Part shown: positions 55,413 to 64,000 of the stretch, piece after piece | How the letters are laid out: every line of letters starts with the position of its first letter | Position numbering within the stretch: the stretch's first letter is position 1 | Source of the DNA: Aggregatilinea lenta | Lineage (GTDB): Bacteria; Chloroflexota; Anaerolineae; Aggregatilineales; Aggregatilineaceae | Assembly: GCF_003569045.1 (NCBI RefSeq) | Contig: NZ_BFCB01000003.1 | Location: 1,736,001-1,800,000, forward strand | Length of the DNA: 64,000 nt | Reading direction: 5' to 3' | Translations under genes and position numbers: made by a program | The notes under the pieces: generated by a model | Databases searched by the model: none | What the model was told of the DNA's origin: nothing | The model's input: only the letters and a program-made list of their open reading frames with translations

Positions 55413-57030
55413 GCGGCACCTCGTAGCTGCGGTAGAGGTTAGCATCGTCGGCGGCTGCGATCGGATGCAGCTCCTCAGCCCAGGTGGGATCAGACGCGCC
55501 AGGGTCGAACGGCCCGTAAAACACGTAGTCGATTCCGTCCAGCAGCGCGCGCCGCTCGTCCGTATCCATCTTGCCCGCGAAGAAGCGTTCGACCTCGTCA
55601 TTCTTGCGCTCGCCGTCGAGCGTTTCCGGTCCGTGGCCCACGTAGGACACCAGATCCGTCTGTACCGGCACATAGCTGCCCATCTCGCGCGTGGTCAACA
55701 CGCGGGCATCCTGCGGTGCGGCTGTGTCGAGCCGGGCCAGCGCATCGATCATGGGGTCCGGCCAGAACAGCGGCGGATTCTGGCCCAGCGCCGCGCCGAT
55801 CTCTCCCAGCCACAGGATGGCCGAGGTGGGCAGCGCAAGACACAGTACGGCGACGGTGGCCCAGCGCCGCGCCCTCCGTGACTGGACCACCAGCCGCAGG
55901 CCCGCGACGGCCAAAATGCTCAGCGGCACGATCACCGCCTCCGCGAGGCGGCGCTGCACATTAATCGGCAGGTAGACCAGCACCGGCACGGCAGTCAGCC
56001 AGCCGACCAGCAGCAGCGTGCGGATGTCACCGCGTCCGCCGCGCCGCCACGCCCATCCGAACGCGGCCAGCGCGGGCAGTGCCAACACGATGTAGCCGAA
56101 GACGTAGTGCAGCGGGTGCGGCGACGGAAGCTGGTTCTGCGCCGACCACTGCCCAAATACGTCGTTGGTCAGGAACACGATCCCGGTATAGATCAGCATC
56201 GGCAGCGGCACAAGTGCAGCGATCACGGCCTGCCGGAACAATCGCCACGGGAAGCGCCCCTCGCGCAGCCATGCCGCCAGTCCCCACGCGCCGAGCACCG
56301 CGTACACTACCGGGACGTAAAATGGCACGGCGAGGCCCATCACAGCCCAGCACAGCCCGGCGCTTGCGCTGCGTCTCCACGGAGCCGTAGGAGCGTCCAG
56401 CGCGCGGAACAGCAGCAGAAAGCCGCCGAGCAGCGCGCTGCGTGCCAGCGCGAGGTGCGGCAGGCCGTACAGGATCAGGGCGCTGTAGCCTTCGGGTAAG
56501 TAGAAGTCGAGCGGCAGCCAGCTTAGCCAATCCTTCGCGCCGACGAGCAGCAGCAGCCACCCCAACCCGCCGCCAAACGTGATCAGGATCAGTGCCAGCC
56601 AGCGTGCGCGGCGGCTCGGCAAAAACTCGGCGGTGAAGCGGTAGCAGATCAGAATCAACAGCCAGCCGGACGCCACACGCGCCGCGTGATAGAGAATCGC
56701 CAGCGCGTCCGGCAGGACGGGATCGTCGACCGGCACGAAGGGCGCGGCGAGCTTACCCAGCAGCAGGTGAGGCAGGAACATCAGTGCGCCATCGTGCGAC
56801 TCGGTGGTGTGGCGCAGCGTGAACAGCCAGTCGCCGCGCGCACCGAGCCGCATCTTCGCCAGATAGCTGTAGCCGTCCTCGACGCCAAACAGGAAGCCAC
56901 CGAAGCGCGTGTCGTGGCCCGCCGTGCCCCACGCGACGAGGTAGGGGATCGTCGTGAACACCATGACGAGCGCGGCGAACAGCGCCACGCGCCGCCATTC
57001 ACGCGGCGTGATAGGGGCGGATCGTCGCAT
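55399..57030 (-). CDS. membrane protein B (GT-C-like), paralog of 59079-60746
   Basis: A 543-residue protein with about ten membrane segments and a soluble C-terminus of about 130 residues. The first outer loop carries FGVEDGYSYLAKMRLGARG and FTLRHTTESHDGALMF, matching the aligned part of the 59079 gene (NPKDGATYLSKIEQGRRG; FELRHTPEAHNG). A later motif LPINVQRRLAEAVIVPLS also matches. It resembles GT-C glycosyltransferases in layout but no family can be named with certainty. It overlaps A' by 32 bases. Confidence 0.78.
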   Translation of the reverse strand: MRRSAPITPREWRRVALFAALVMVFTTIPYLVAWGTAGHDTRFGGFLFGVEDGYSYLAKMRLGARGDWLFTLRHTTESHDGALMFLPHLLLGKLAAPFVPVDDPVLPDALAILYHAARVASGWLLILICYRFTAEFLPSRRARWLALILITFGGGLGWLLLLVGAKDWLSWLPLDFYLPEGYSALILYGLPHLALARSALLGGFLLLFRALDAPTAPWRRSASAGLCWAVMGLAVPFYVPVVYAVLGAWGLAAWLREGRFPWRLFRQAVIAALVPLPMLIYTGIVFLTNDVFGQWSAQNQLPSPHPLHYVFGYIVLALPALAAFGWAWRRGGRGDIRTLLLVGWLTAVPVLVYLPINVQRRLAEAVIVPLSILAVAGLRLVVQSRRARRWATVAVLCLALPTSAILWLGEIGAALGQNPPLFWPDPMIDALARLDTAAPQDARVLTTREMGSYVPVQTDLVSYVGHGPETLDGERKNDEVERFFAGKMDTDERRALLDGIDYVFYGPFDPGASDPTWAEELHPIAAADDANLYRSYEVPHDAP

Positions 57031-59113
57031 GCTCGGTGCTCCAGGCCAACAGAAGTGCCGCGAGCAGCAGCCCGCTGCCCGCCAACAGACTGATCCAGAC
57101 TTCGGATGTGCTGTAGTGATAGGTATACGTGTGTGCGCTCGCCTCGACTGCGCCCGGCAGGCCGATTACGTCGCCGTCCACACCGGTCCAGCGACCCGCC
57201 GCCACAGCGTAGATTGTTTCGGGTTGGTCCGCCTGCGTACGAATGGTGACGCGGTTCGGTCCGTTCCAGGCCAGCGTCACGTCGGGCAGCAGCGTATTGC
57301 GGTAGACGTACACGCCGCCGACCTGTGCCGCCAGCGCCAGTCCCTCCACGTCGAGCGGGTACGCCGCAACCACGTGCGACACGTCCCACTGCGCCAATAG
57401 ATCCGCGCGGGGTGTCGCGTCGCGGTTAGCCGTGGCGAGTGTGTCTTCGCCGTCGGAATAGGCCGGGATCGTTACGCTGTAGCCCGCGCTGCGCACACCC
57501 GTCGCCGCTTCCGCCGCCCGGACATAGTCCTCCATCTGGAACGGATCGACGCCGCCGAACTGCGGGATGTTCCAGTAGGCGCTGGCCTGCTGCGGCAGGC
57601 TGTACGTGGGCGAGTAGACGCGCGTCGCGCCGTCATCCTTTAGCGTCAGGGTCAGTTCGCGGTACGGATCGAGCCAGTCGCGCGTGGAGCGGCCCTCGAT
57701 CAGCGACGGATCGATCCACAGCACGTCCGCTGCGACGACGACCGCGAACAGTGCCAGCAGGAGCCGCGCCGGGCCAAGCCGGAACACGGCCAGGAGTATC
57801 ACCCCGGCGACTGCTGGCAGCGCGAGCGTGCCCGCGACTGCCGCTACGTCGAGGCCTTCCAGCCTCAGCGCCAGTCCCGACAGGCTGCACGTCAGCCCGC
57901 CACCGACCAGCGCCACAGCGCTCAGCCGCGCCGCCTTGCCGCGCCGCTCGGCGGTGACCAGCGCCTGTGCACCCCACGCCGCGAGGTAGGGCAAAATCAG
58001 CGCGGCGACGATCCAGGCGCGCGACGGCACGCGCCACCAGCGCAGCGGCGGGATCAGCCGGACCAGGACCGGCCACAGCACGAAGTGGTCGCCCATCGCG
58101 TATACCGCCAGCAGCAGCACCCACGCGCCCCAGAACCAGAGCTGGCGCGGACGCAGAACGAACGCGACGACCGCCAGCACCAGCACGCTCACGCCGGGAT
58201 AGATCAGCGTTTCCCACGCGCCGCCGTGATTGCCGATCAGCAGGCCGATCCACTGCTCGGCGCCGAGGCTGTCCACGGCGGCATCTTGCAGGCTGATCGA
58301 CGTGCGCGACAGGTCACCTTGGTACAGCAGCAGCGGCACCCACTGCACGGCAGACAGGGCCGCCGCCAGCAGCGCGGCAGTTGTCGCGCGGGCGGCAAGG
58401 AGCAGGACGGCGCGGCGCAGGCGCAGTTCGGGCTGCCCCACCCACAGCCAGAATCCGTAGGCGAGCGCCGTGACTAAGAGATACGCGCTTAGGCGCACGT
58501 CGGCCAGGAAGCACAGCGCGGCGAACACTCCAACGGCCAATGCCGCGCCGCGTCCCGGCACAGGGCGTACCAACCGTGCGACGGCCCACAGCAGCCACGG
58601 AGTCCACGCCGCCGCGTAGACGAGGTCCAGGTGACCCGCGCCTGCCGCCGCCATCAGGCGCGGCGCAAATGCGCTCCCGACGGCGGCCAGCGCCGCAGGC
58701 CACGTGCCCAGCCCGGACCCCTGCGCCCAGGCCCACATGCCCGTGCCGAGCAGCGTCAGGTGCAGCCACAGCAGCACGTCCAGGTGCACGATTGGGTCCC
58801 ATACGAGCACCAGCCATTGCAAGGGATACCAGACTTTGTTGAGCGGATTGGCGGCGAAGGGCTGCCCGCTCATGATCAGCGGACGCCACAGCGGGAGGGT
58901 ATGCTCGTCCAGCAGGCTCTGGCGCAGGAACAGGGCGTTCGGCCAGTGACTGGTCACCGCGTCGGAATATTGCGCGCTCGGCGGGAAAGGTAGGCTGTGC
59001 GCATCCAGTCCGATCAGCAGCAAAAACGCCGCCATGCCGACGGCGAGAGCAGCGCACAGGGCGGCGGTTCCCCCGCCGTTAGGCCGGGCCAAGGTCGTAG
59101 ATGGTGACCTCAC
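56999..59113 (-). CDS. YfhO-like giant membrane protein A'
   Basis: A 704-residue polytopic protein. GTG at 59113 follows GAAGG. LPLWRPLIMSGQPFAANPLNKVWYPLQWLVL corresponds to the LPGWNPYLGAGAPL segment of gene A, then repeated long helices and a C-terminal outer domain with the final helix near 680. It overlaps B' by 35 bases and B by 32, so translation is coupled. Function probably extracytoplasmic sugar or lipid transfer. Confidence 0.8.
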   Translation of the reverse strand: MRSPSTTLARPNGGGTAALCAALAVGMAAFLLLIGLDAHSLPFPPSAQYSDAVTSHWPNALFLRQSLLDEHTLPLWRPLIMSGQPFAANPLNKVWYPLQWLVLVWDPIVHLDVLLWLHLTLLGTGMWAWAQGSGLGTWPAALAAVGSAFAPRLMAAAGAGHLDLVYAAAWTPWLLWAVARLVRPVPGRGAALAVGVFAALCFLADVRLSAYLLVTALAYGFWLWVGQPELRLRRAVLLLAARATTAALLAAALSAVQWVPLLLYQGDLSRTSISLQDAAVDSLGAEQWIGLLIGNHGGAWETLIYPGVSVLVLAVVAFVLRPRQLWFWGAWVLLLAVYAMGDHFVLWPVLVRLIPPLRWWRVPSRAWIVAALILPYLAAWGAQALVTAERRGKAARLSAVALVGGGLTCSLSGLALRLEGLDVAAVAGTLALPAVAGVILLAVFRLGPARLLLALFAVVVAADVLWIDPSLIEGRSTRDWLDPYRELTLTLKDDGATRVYSPTYSLPQQASAYWNIPQFGGVDPFQMEDYVRAAEAATGVRSAGYSVTIPAYSDGEDTLATANRDATPRADLLAQWDVSHVVAAYPLDVEGLALAAQVGGVYVYRNTLLPDVTLAWNGPNRVTIRTQADQPETIYAVAAGRWTGVDGDVIGLPGAVEASAHTYTYHYSTSEVWISLLAGSGLLLAALLLAWSTEHATIRPYHAA

Positions 59114-60746
59114 CCTGGTCTACCTTCTGTTGAATGCGATCGTTGGGGATGGCGTCGATGCAGCGGCCCGGCGGGCCGTCGCTGGGACCGTTATCGTCGA
59201 TGAACGCCCGCTCGCGCGGGCCCCACAGGATGTAGCGCACATGGAACGGCAGGTCGTCGCTGAGCAGTGTCGTGCAGTCCCGGCCCAGGTACCAGTCCTC
59301 TACCTGCGCGAGACGCTCCTCGCTGGGCACTGTTTCGAATTCGTGCCCATACACCACGCGCTCCTCGGTATAGGCCGGGACCCACAGGCTGATGGTCGGC
59401 GCGGCCAGCACCACGGCGTTCGGCGTATCCTGCCGGTCGATCCATTCCAGGCTGTTCCAGTAGTCCGATTCCATCAGCAGGCCCGTATCCAGCCCGCTTT
59501 CTTTATCGACCACCGCCCCGTAAAGCGGGATGCCGAGGTTGAAGATGTTGGAGGGCACCAGGAACACGATCAGCGCGATGAGCGCCGGGGCGCGCCAGTC
59601 GCGCGGGATCTTGTAGAACCAGTAATCTTCCAGCGCGCGCACGGCGAAGTAGACCAGCGGGATGATCAGGCCCAGCGCGAGGCGGCGCTGCAAATTGAAT
59701 GGGATGTACAGCCCGGCCACGTTGACCGCGAACCACAGCAGCATAAGCTGGTCGCCGTCGCGCTCGAAGCGCCGCACGGCCCGGATCAGGCCCGGAATGG
59801 CGACGAGCAGCAGCAGCCCGTATCCGAACAGGAAGAGGTAGGGCGCGGGCGACGGCGTCTGGTTCTGCCGGTTGAACTCGCCCATGATGTCGTTGAACTG
59901 GAGCACCGCCACGTCATAGACGGCGAAGGGCAGCGCCGGGAGCCACAGCATCGACGACCAACGCAGCTCGTGGACGGGAAACTCGTGCGTGAGGCGATAA
60001 CGGATCAGTACGTACAGTACCAGCGCGCCGCCGATGGGTACCAGGGCGGTCGGTTGAATCAACGCCAGCAGGATCGAGAGCAGCAGAACCGTCAGCCCGC
60101 CGTTGTCCACGGACGGCTCGGCCAGGTAGCCGCGCCGGAAGACGGTGATGTAGGTGGACGCGATCAGCACCAGCGCGGCGATGCTGAGCGGGAAGTGCGG
60201 GTTGGTGTACGCGGCAAACAGCGGGAACGCCTCCGGTAGGTTCATGTCGACCGCGATCTCGCTGGAGCCGAACAGCAGCAGCAGCCAGCCCAACCCTGAC
60301 CCGACGGCGATCAGCGCAAAAAACAGCCGTCTCGGCCTCAGCCGGACCCACACCGTCGCGCCAAACTGGTAGAGCGCGATGAACATGAACAGGCTGGTCG
60401 CCACGCGCGCGAGGTGGAAGATCAGCACATTCGACAGCCCGGTGAAGCGGGCTACGTGGCCCAGGAAAATGTAGAAGATGTTAAATCCCGCGCCGTTGTG
60501 CGCTTCGGGGGTGTGGCGCAGCTCGAACAGCCACGCGCCCCGGCGGCCCTGCTCGATCTTCGACAGATATGTCGCGCCGTCTTTGGGGTTGGAGAGGATG
60601 CCCATAAACTGGACATCGTCCGTCTGTTGGTTGCTGGCGAGTGCCCAAGCATAGGGGAGCAGCGTCAGGGCTACCAGCAGCCCGCTCAAGACGATAACCC
60701 ATCGCCATTCGGTTCTCGAGATCTCTACCGAACGCAGTGTGTGCAT
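59079..60746 (-). CDS. membrane protein B' (GT-C-like)
   Basis: A 555-residue protein with about ten membrane segments and a C-terminal soluble domain (after about 420) with ERVVYGHEFETVPSEERLAQ. It aligns with gene B over its whole length: DGATYLSKIEQG, ELRHTPEAHNG, LGWLLLLFGSSE, and FNLQRRLALGLIIPL. It is the first gene of the B'-A'-B-A series. Family not certain. Confidence 0.78.
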   Translation of the reverse strand: MHTLRSVEISRTEWRWVIVLSGLLVALTLLPYAWALASNQQTDDVQFMGILSNPKDGATYLSKIEQGRRGAWLFELRHTPEAHNGAGFNIFYIFLGHVARFTGLSNVLIFHLARVATSLFMFIALYQFGATVWVRLRPRRLFFALIAVGSGLGWLLLLFGSSEIAVDMNLPEAFPLFAAYTNPHFPLSIAALVLIASTYITVFRRGYLAEPSVDNGGLTVLLLSILLALIQPTALVPIGGALVLYVLIRYRLTHEFPVHELRWSSMLWLPALPFAVYDVAVLQFNDIMGEFNRQNQTPSPAPYLFLFGYGLLLLVAIPGLIRAVRRFERDGDQLMLLWFAVNVAGLYIPFNLQRRLALGLIIPLVYFAVRALEDYWFYKIPRDWRAPALIALIVFLVPSNIFNLGIPLYGAVVDKESGLDTGLLMESDYWNSLEWIDRQDTPNAVVLAAPTISLWVPAYTEERVVYGHEFETVPSEERLAQVEDWYLGRDCTTLLSDDLPFHVRYILWGPRERAFIDDNGPSDGPPGRCIDAIPNDRIQQKVDQGEVTIYDLGPA

Positions 60747-60924
60747 ACTTGTCCCTGTGCGCAGCAGGCGTCCTGCGACGAGCAGCGATTCTGGCGGGCT
60801 TGCCGCGTTTCTGCCGTGTAGTATAATGCCACCTGCTTATTTGTGCTTTAATGGTAAGTTAAGCAGTCTTGATTCTGCGCTCATTGTACATCAGCCTGCT
60901 GGATGCGCCAGCCTACGGGGGAAT

Positions 60925-61626
60925 ATGAGCCAGCCACAGGCACTCTATCGCCTTCAAAAGATCGACACCGAGCTTGATGCCCGGCGTGCTCGCCTGCGCG
61001 AAATTAACGCACTGCTCGAGGGCAATGCGGAACTGCGCGCTGCCCGGTCTACAGTAGAGCAGCTTAAAGACGAGCTGTCGCCGCGCGAGGCCAGCGTGAA
61101 GTCCATGACGCTGGAAAACCAATCTGTGGCGTCCCAGCTGGCCGAGCTGTCTACCCGGCTCTATGATGGCACGGTCAGCAACCCCAAAGAACTGCAAGAC
61201 ATCGAAAACAAGATCGATGAGCTGAAGCGCCATCGTGGGCAGCTCGAAACGAAGCTGCTCGAAGAGATGATGGCGGTCGAGGAGCTTCAGGCGTCCCTGG
61301 CTGAAGCGTCGAGCGAGCTTGAGGCAGTCGAGGCGGCGTGGAGCGGCGATCGGGCCGCGCTGCGCGACGAGCAGCGACGTATCAAGACAGAAGGGCGCGC
61401 GCTGAAAACCGAGCGCGAAACCGCGCTGGCTGCCGTGGATGAGGACAACCGCGTGCTCTACGACGAACTGCGCTCCCAGCGCCAGGGGTTGGCGGTCGCG
61501 CTGCTCAAGGGCGACACGTGCTCTGGCTGCCGCATCGACCAGACGGCCAACGTGGTCATCGACGTGCGGCGGGGCAAGGAGATCGTGACGTGCACGAGCT
61601 GCGGGCGCATCCTGGTCTCGCCCTGA
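60925..61626 (+). CDS. coiled-coil zinc-ribbon protein (CT398-like)
   Basis: A 233-residue protein. Residues 1-180 form a long helical hairpin (LQKIDTELDARRARLREI; VSNPKELQDIENKIDELKRHRGQLETKL) and the C-terminus has a C4 zinc ribbon (CSGC ... CTSC). This matches the CT398/zf-RING_7 family, tied to export or membrane-trafficking roles in some bacteria, with no fixed function. ATG at 60925 follows GGGGGA. It stands alone ahead of the NACHT-like gene, 60 bases apart. Confidence 0.9.
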   Translation: MSQPQALYRLQKIDTELDARRARLREINALLEGNAELRAARSTVEQLKDELSPREASVKSMTLENQSVASQLAELSTRLYDGTVSNPKELQDIENKIDELKRHRGQLETKLLEEMMAVEELQASLAEASSELEAVEAAWSGDRAALRDEQRRIKTEGRALKTERETALAAVDEDNRVLYDELRSQRQGLAVALLKGDTCSGCRIDQTANVVIDVRRGKEIVTCTSCGRILVSP

Positions 61627-61686
61627 TCGCGTCCGATAGCTTGTCTGTGCGATGGAAGTGTGAGAAACGAGGCGTGAGAGACGGCG

Positions 61687-64000
61687 ATGGACTTTGATGC
61701 AGCCTCATTCTTGCTTGGGGCCGGGTCGGCGACCGGAGTGTCGCTGGCGGTGTGGCGATCGCGGGCGCGACTGGCCCGCATTCAGCACTCGACCGAATCG
61801 CAGATCGAGGGCACGCGCCAGTACATTGGGCGCAGCGCCGACGCGCGCTATGCCCGCGACCTGATCGCGTATTTCCAGCGCCAGCACGCGGCGGGCAACC
61901 TGTTCAACCTGACGGATCTGCTGCTGGAGCCGCGCCTCTTGCCCGCGCCCGCGCCGGTCGTTGTGCCGGGCAGCGAAGACGCCGCGCCGGAAGTGTTCGA
62001 CGTGGTCCCCGTCTGGCACGACATGCCGCATAGCTACAGCCCCTACAACCTGGAAACACTCGCGCTCGAAGACCTGGGCGCAGGCGACCGGCATGTCGCG
62101 CTGTTGGGCGTGCGCGGCATGGGCAAGACGACCGCGCTGGTCGCGCTAGGTCTCTTGGCCCTGGGCGAGGTAACGTTTGAATCGCTCGACGATCTGTCGC
62201 GCCGCATCGTTGAGGAACAGGAAATGAACCTCTCCGCTGAGGAGCGCGCGCAGCGCGAGCAGGAGCGTGAACGCCTGCACGCCCGCGCCATGACGCGCCT
62301 CGAAGAGGTGAAGGAGCGCCAGCAGGAAGGCGCCGAGGCCGTCGTGACCGACAAACGGGCTGCGAAGAAGATCACGCGGCTGCTGCCAGTGTACGTCCAT
62401 CTGGACGATTTGAACCTGGACCCGGCGCAGTATGGGCGCGGCGGCAGCGCCGACCCCGCCGAGCCGGTGGTGAACGCGGTTCAGCGGCGGGTCAGCGGCG
62501 TTACGTCGCAGATCGTCGGCAGCGTGGTTTATCCCGCGCTGGACGCGGGGCAGGCGATGGTGCTGATCGATGGCTATGACGATCTGGCTCCGGCGGCGCG
62601 TGAGACTTATGCGGGCTGGCTCGCGCAGTTCCTGGAGGTCTACGGCCAGAATCTGATCGTGGTGGCCGGGCCGCCTGTGGGCTACGAACCGCTGCTGGCG
62701 CTCGGCTTCACGCCGACGTTTATGCGCGCCTGGCGCGACGACGATTACGATCTGCTGGCGCGGCGTTGGGCCGCAACCTGGACCACGCAGGCGAAGGGCC
62801 GCAAGGCCGCGCTGCCCGACGACCAGACCATGCGCCGTCTGACCGCCGACAACCGGGGGCGCACCGCGCTGGATGTGACGCTCAAGCTGTGGGCCGGGCT
62901 GGCCGACGACGCACGTATGACCGGGCGGACTGGCTGGTACGACGCGCTGATCACGCGCAGGCTCTCCCACGCCGATCAGCGCGAGTCGCTGCCTGCCGTG
63001 GCCGTGCCGCTGATCGAGGCTGGGCAGCCGATCCCGCGCGGGCAGATGCTCAGCACGCTGCGTGAGGCGGGCGTCAACAAACCGGAGTCGCTGCTGGAGG
63101 GCCTGTTGGAGGATGGCCTGCTGGTGCAGTACGAAGACGACCGGCTGGCGTTCTTCCACCCGACCATCGCCAGCTACGTTGCCAGCGAGGGCGTTGCGGA
63201 TGGCGAGTCGGAACGTCTCGTCGAGCGCGCGATGAATCCGGCGTGGCAGGAAGCGATTGGCTTTGCCGCCGCGAGGGTGAGCAACATGCTCCCGGCGGTC
63301 TACCGTCGTCTGAGCACGCCGCCCGATCTGCTCTACAGTAATCTGTTCGACCTGATCCAGTGGCTGCCCGATTCGCCGCCGGATGCGCCGTGGCGCGGCG
63401 ACATCTTCAAGCGGCTGGCGGCGGCGCTGATGGCGCCCGACCAGTATCCCGTCGTGCGCGAGCGCGCGATGGCAGCGCTGATCGCCTCGCGCGACAAGAA
63501 CGTGCTGTTCGTGCTGCGTCAGGCGCTGCGTGCCAGCGACAAGGACGTGCGGCGGCTGGCGTGCATCGGGTTGGGCGCGTTGGGGAATCCCGAAGCGGTC
63601 AAGGACCTCGCGCCGATGCTGACCGATCCGGAGCGCAACGTGCAGCTTGCGGCGGGATTGGCGCTGGGCGCGATCGGCTCGGAGGCCGCGCTGGAGGTCA
63701 TGGTCCAGGGGCTGCTGGACGGCACGGAAGAGTTACGCCGGGCCGTGGCCGAAGCTCTGGCCGCGATCCCGGACGTGGGCTACGCTATTCTGCGCGATGG
63801 CATCCATGCCGAGGACATCATGATCCGCCGCGCGACCGTCTACGGGCTGAGCCGCGTTAAAGCGCCCTGGGCGCTGACGGCGCTCTACCGCGCGATGCTT
63901 GAGGACGAGCAGTGGTACGTGCGCGCCGCCGCCGAAGAAGCGTTCATGGAGGCGCAGTCGCCCGATCGCCAGGGACCGCGTGCGCACCCCGAAGCCGACT
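61687..64000 (+). CDS. NACHT-like STAND NTPase with HEAT repeats (3' end outside window)
   Basis: The frame is open from ATG 61687 to the right edge (771 residues seen). Residues 1-115 hold a short hydrophobic stretch (about 8-24) and a polar segment. The P-loop is GVRGMGKTT (141-149) and the Walker B VLIDGYDD (292-299), as in NACHT/STAND NTPases where DGYD/DE is typical; between them is a charged helix (170-218). After a winged-helix-like region (about 430-500), HEAT repeats start near 590 (VRRLACIGLGALGNPEAVKDL and later units) and are still running at the edge. STAND proteins with HEAT sensors oligomerise on ligand binding. A defence role is inference; a regulatory role is possible. Ribosome site GAGACGG is weak. 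Confidence 0.82.
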   Translation, partial: MDFDAASFLLGAGSATGVSLAVWRSRARLARIQHSTESQIEGTRQYIGRSADARYARDLIAYFQRQHAAGNLFNLTDLLLEPRLLPAPAPVVVPGSEDAAPEVFDVVPVWHDMPHSYSPYNLETLALEDLGAGDRHVALLGVRGMGKTTALVALGLLALGEVTFESLDDLSRRIVEEQEMNLSAEERAQREQERERLHARAMTRLEEVKERQQEGAEAVVTDKRAAKKITRLLPVYVHLDDLNLDPAQYGRGGSADPAEPVVNAVQRRVSGVTSQIVGSVVYPALDAGQAMVLIDGYDDLAPAARETYAGWLAQFLEVYGQNLIVVAGPPVGYEPLLALGFTPTFMRAWRDDDYDLLARRWAATWTTQAKGRKAALPDDQTMRRLTADNRGRTALDVTLKLWAGLADDARMTGRTGWYDALITRRLSHADQRESLPAVAVPLIEAGQPIPRGQMLSTLREAGVNKPESLLEGLLEDGLLVQYEDDRLAFFHPTIASYVASEGVADGESERLVERAMNPAWQEAIGFAAARVSNMLPAVYRRLSTPPDLLYSNLFDLIQWLPDSPPDAPWRGDIFKRLAAALMAPDQYPVVRERAMAALIASRDKNVLFVLRQALRASDKDVRRLACIGLGALGNPEAVKDLAPMLTDPERNVQLAAGLALGAIGSEAALEVMVQGLLDGTEELRRAVAEALAAIPDVGYAILRDGIHAEDIMIRRATVYGLSRVKAPWALTALYRAMLEDEQWYVRAAAEEAFMEAQSPDRQGPRAHPEAD

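Noticed and set aside
55412-55673. N-terminal extension of gene A
   Set aside because: It would lie inside gene B; a hydrophobic start after 55412 and the ribosome site support the shorter protein.

Overview
The window is high-GC bacterial DNA with densely packed, mostly operonic genes. Gene content (branched-chain-type ABC operon, Na+-pumping decarboxylase, 2-oxoacid:ferredoxin oxidoreductase, HypE, O-antigen-ligase/TPR fusion, several YfhO-like membrane proteins, many palindromic intergenic repeats beginning GTAGGGGC) is most like an anaerobic or facultative member of the Chloroflexota (Anaerolineae-like). This assignment is inference from gene style; there is no rRNA or marker gene here. 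I saw no tRNA, rRNA, insertion sequence, prophage or CRISPR array.

Layout. 1-8.7 kb (+): end of an alpha/beta hydrolase, a KAS III-like enzyme that lacks two catalytic residues, an acyl-CoA ligase, then a complete LIV-type ABC importer (binding protein, two ATPases, two permeases). 8.8-11.0 kb (+): a small ArsR/SRPBCC operon with a leaderless-looking, palindromic promoter, and a 14-repeat LRR protein. 11.1-14.6 kb (-): a complete sodium-translocating acyl-CoA (methylmalonyl-CoA-type) decarboxylase operon. 15.1-17.4 kb (-): EamA exporter, iron-ADH-like protein with a changed metal ligand, ABM monooxygenase. 17.6-19.9 kb (-): response regulator and histidine kinase. 20.1 kb (+): Lon N-terminal-domain protein. 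21.0-26.7 kb (-): peptide-type ABC importer with both ATPases fused in one chain. 27.0-32.0 kb (+): ECF sigma factor, small membrane partner, and a 1232-residue protein with 26 two-cysteine repeats followed by a TolB-like propeller. 32.1-37.1 kb (-): a second ECF sigma/anti-sigma pair, rhomboid protease, TPR membrane protein, HypE. 37.4-42.7 kb (-): aminotransferase, CoA-transferase and four-subunit 2-oxoacid:ferredoxin oxidoreductase. 43-46.6 kb (+): unknown membrane protein and GH31 glucosidase. 46.8-60.7 kb (-): alkyltransferase-like protein, then surface-polysaccharide functions and a duplicated pair of giant membrane proteins (order B'-A'-B-A). 60.9-64 kb (+): zinc-ribbon coiled-coil protein and a truncated-by-the-window NACHT-like NTPase with HEAT repeats.

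How they fit. The 37.4-42.7 kb operon reads as an amino-acid fermentation route (amino acid to 2-oxoacid to acyl-CoA to acid, with reduced ferredoxin), and the peptide and LIV-type importers and the Na+-pumping decarboxylase fit the same lifestyle. The 47-61 kb block builds and exports surface glycans. The most unusual items are the Cys-repeat/TolB protein with its sigma-factor neighbour, the NACHT-HEAT protein at the right edge, and the duplicated membrane-protein pairs.
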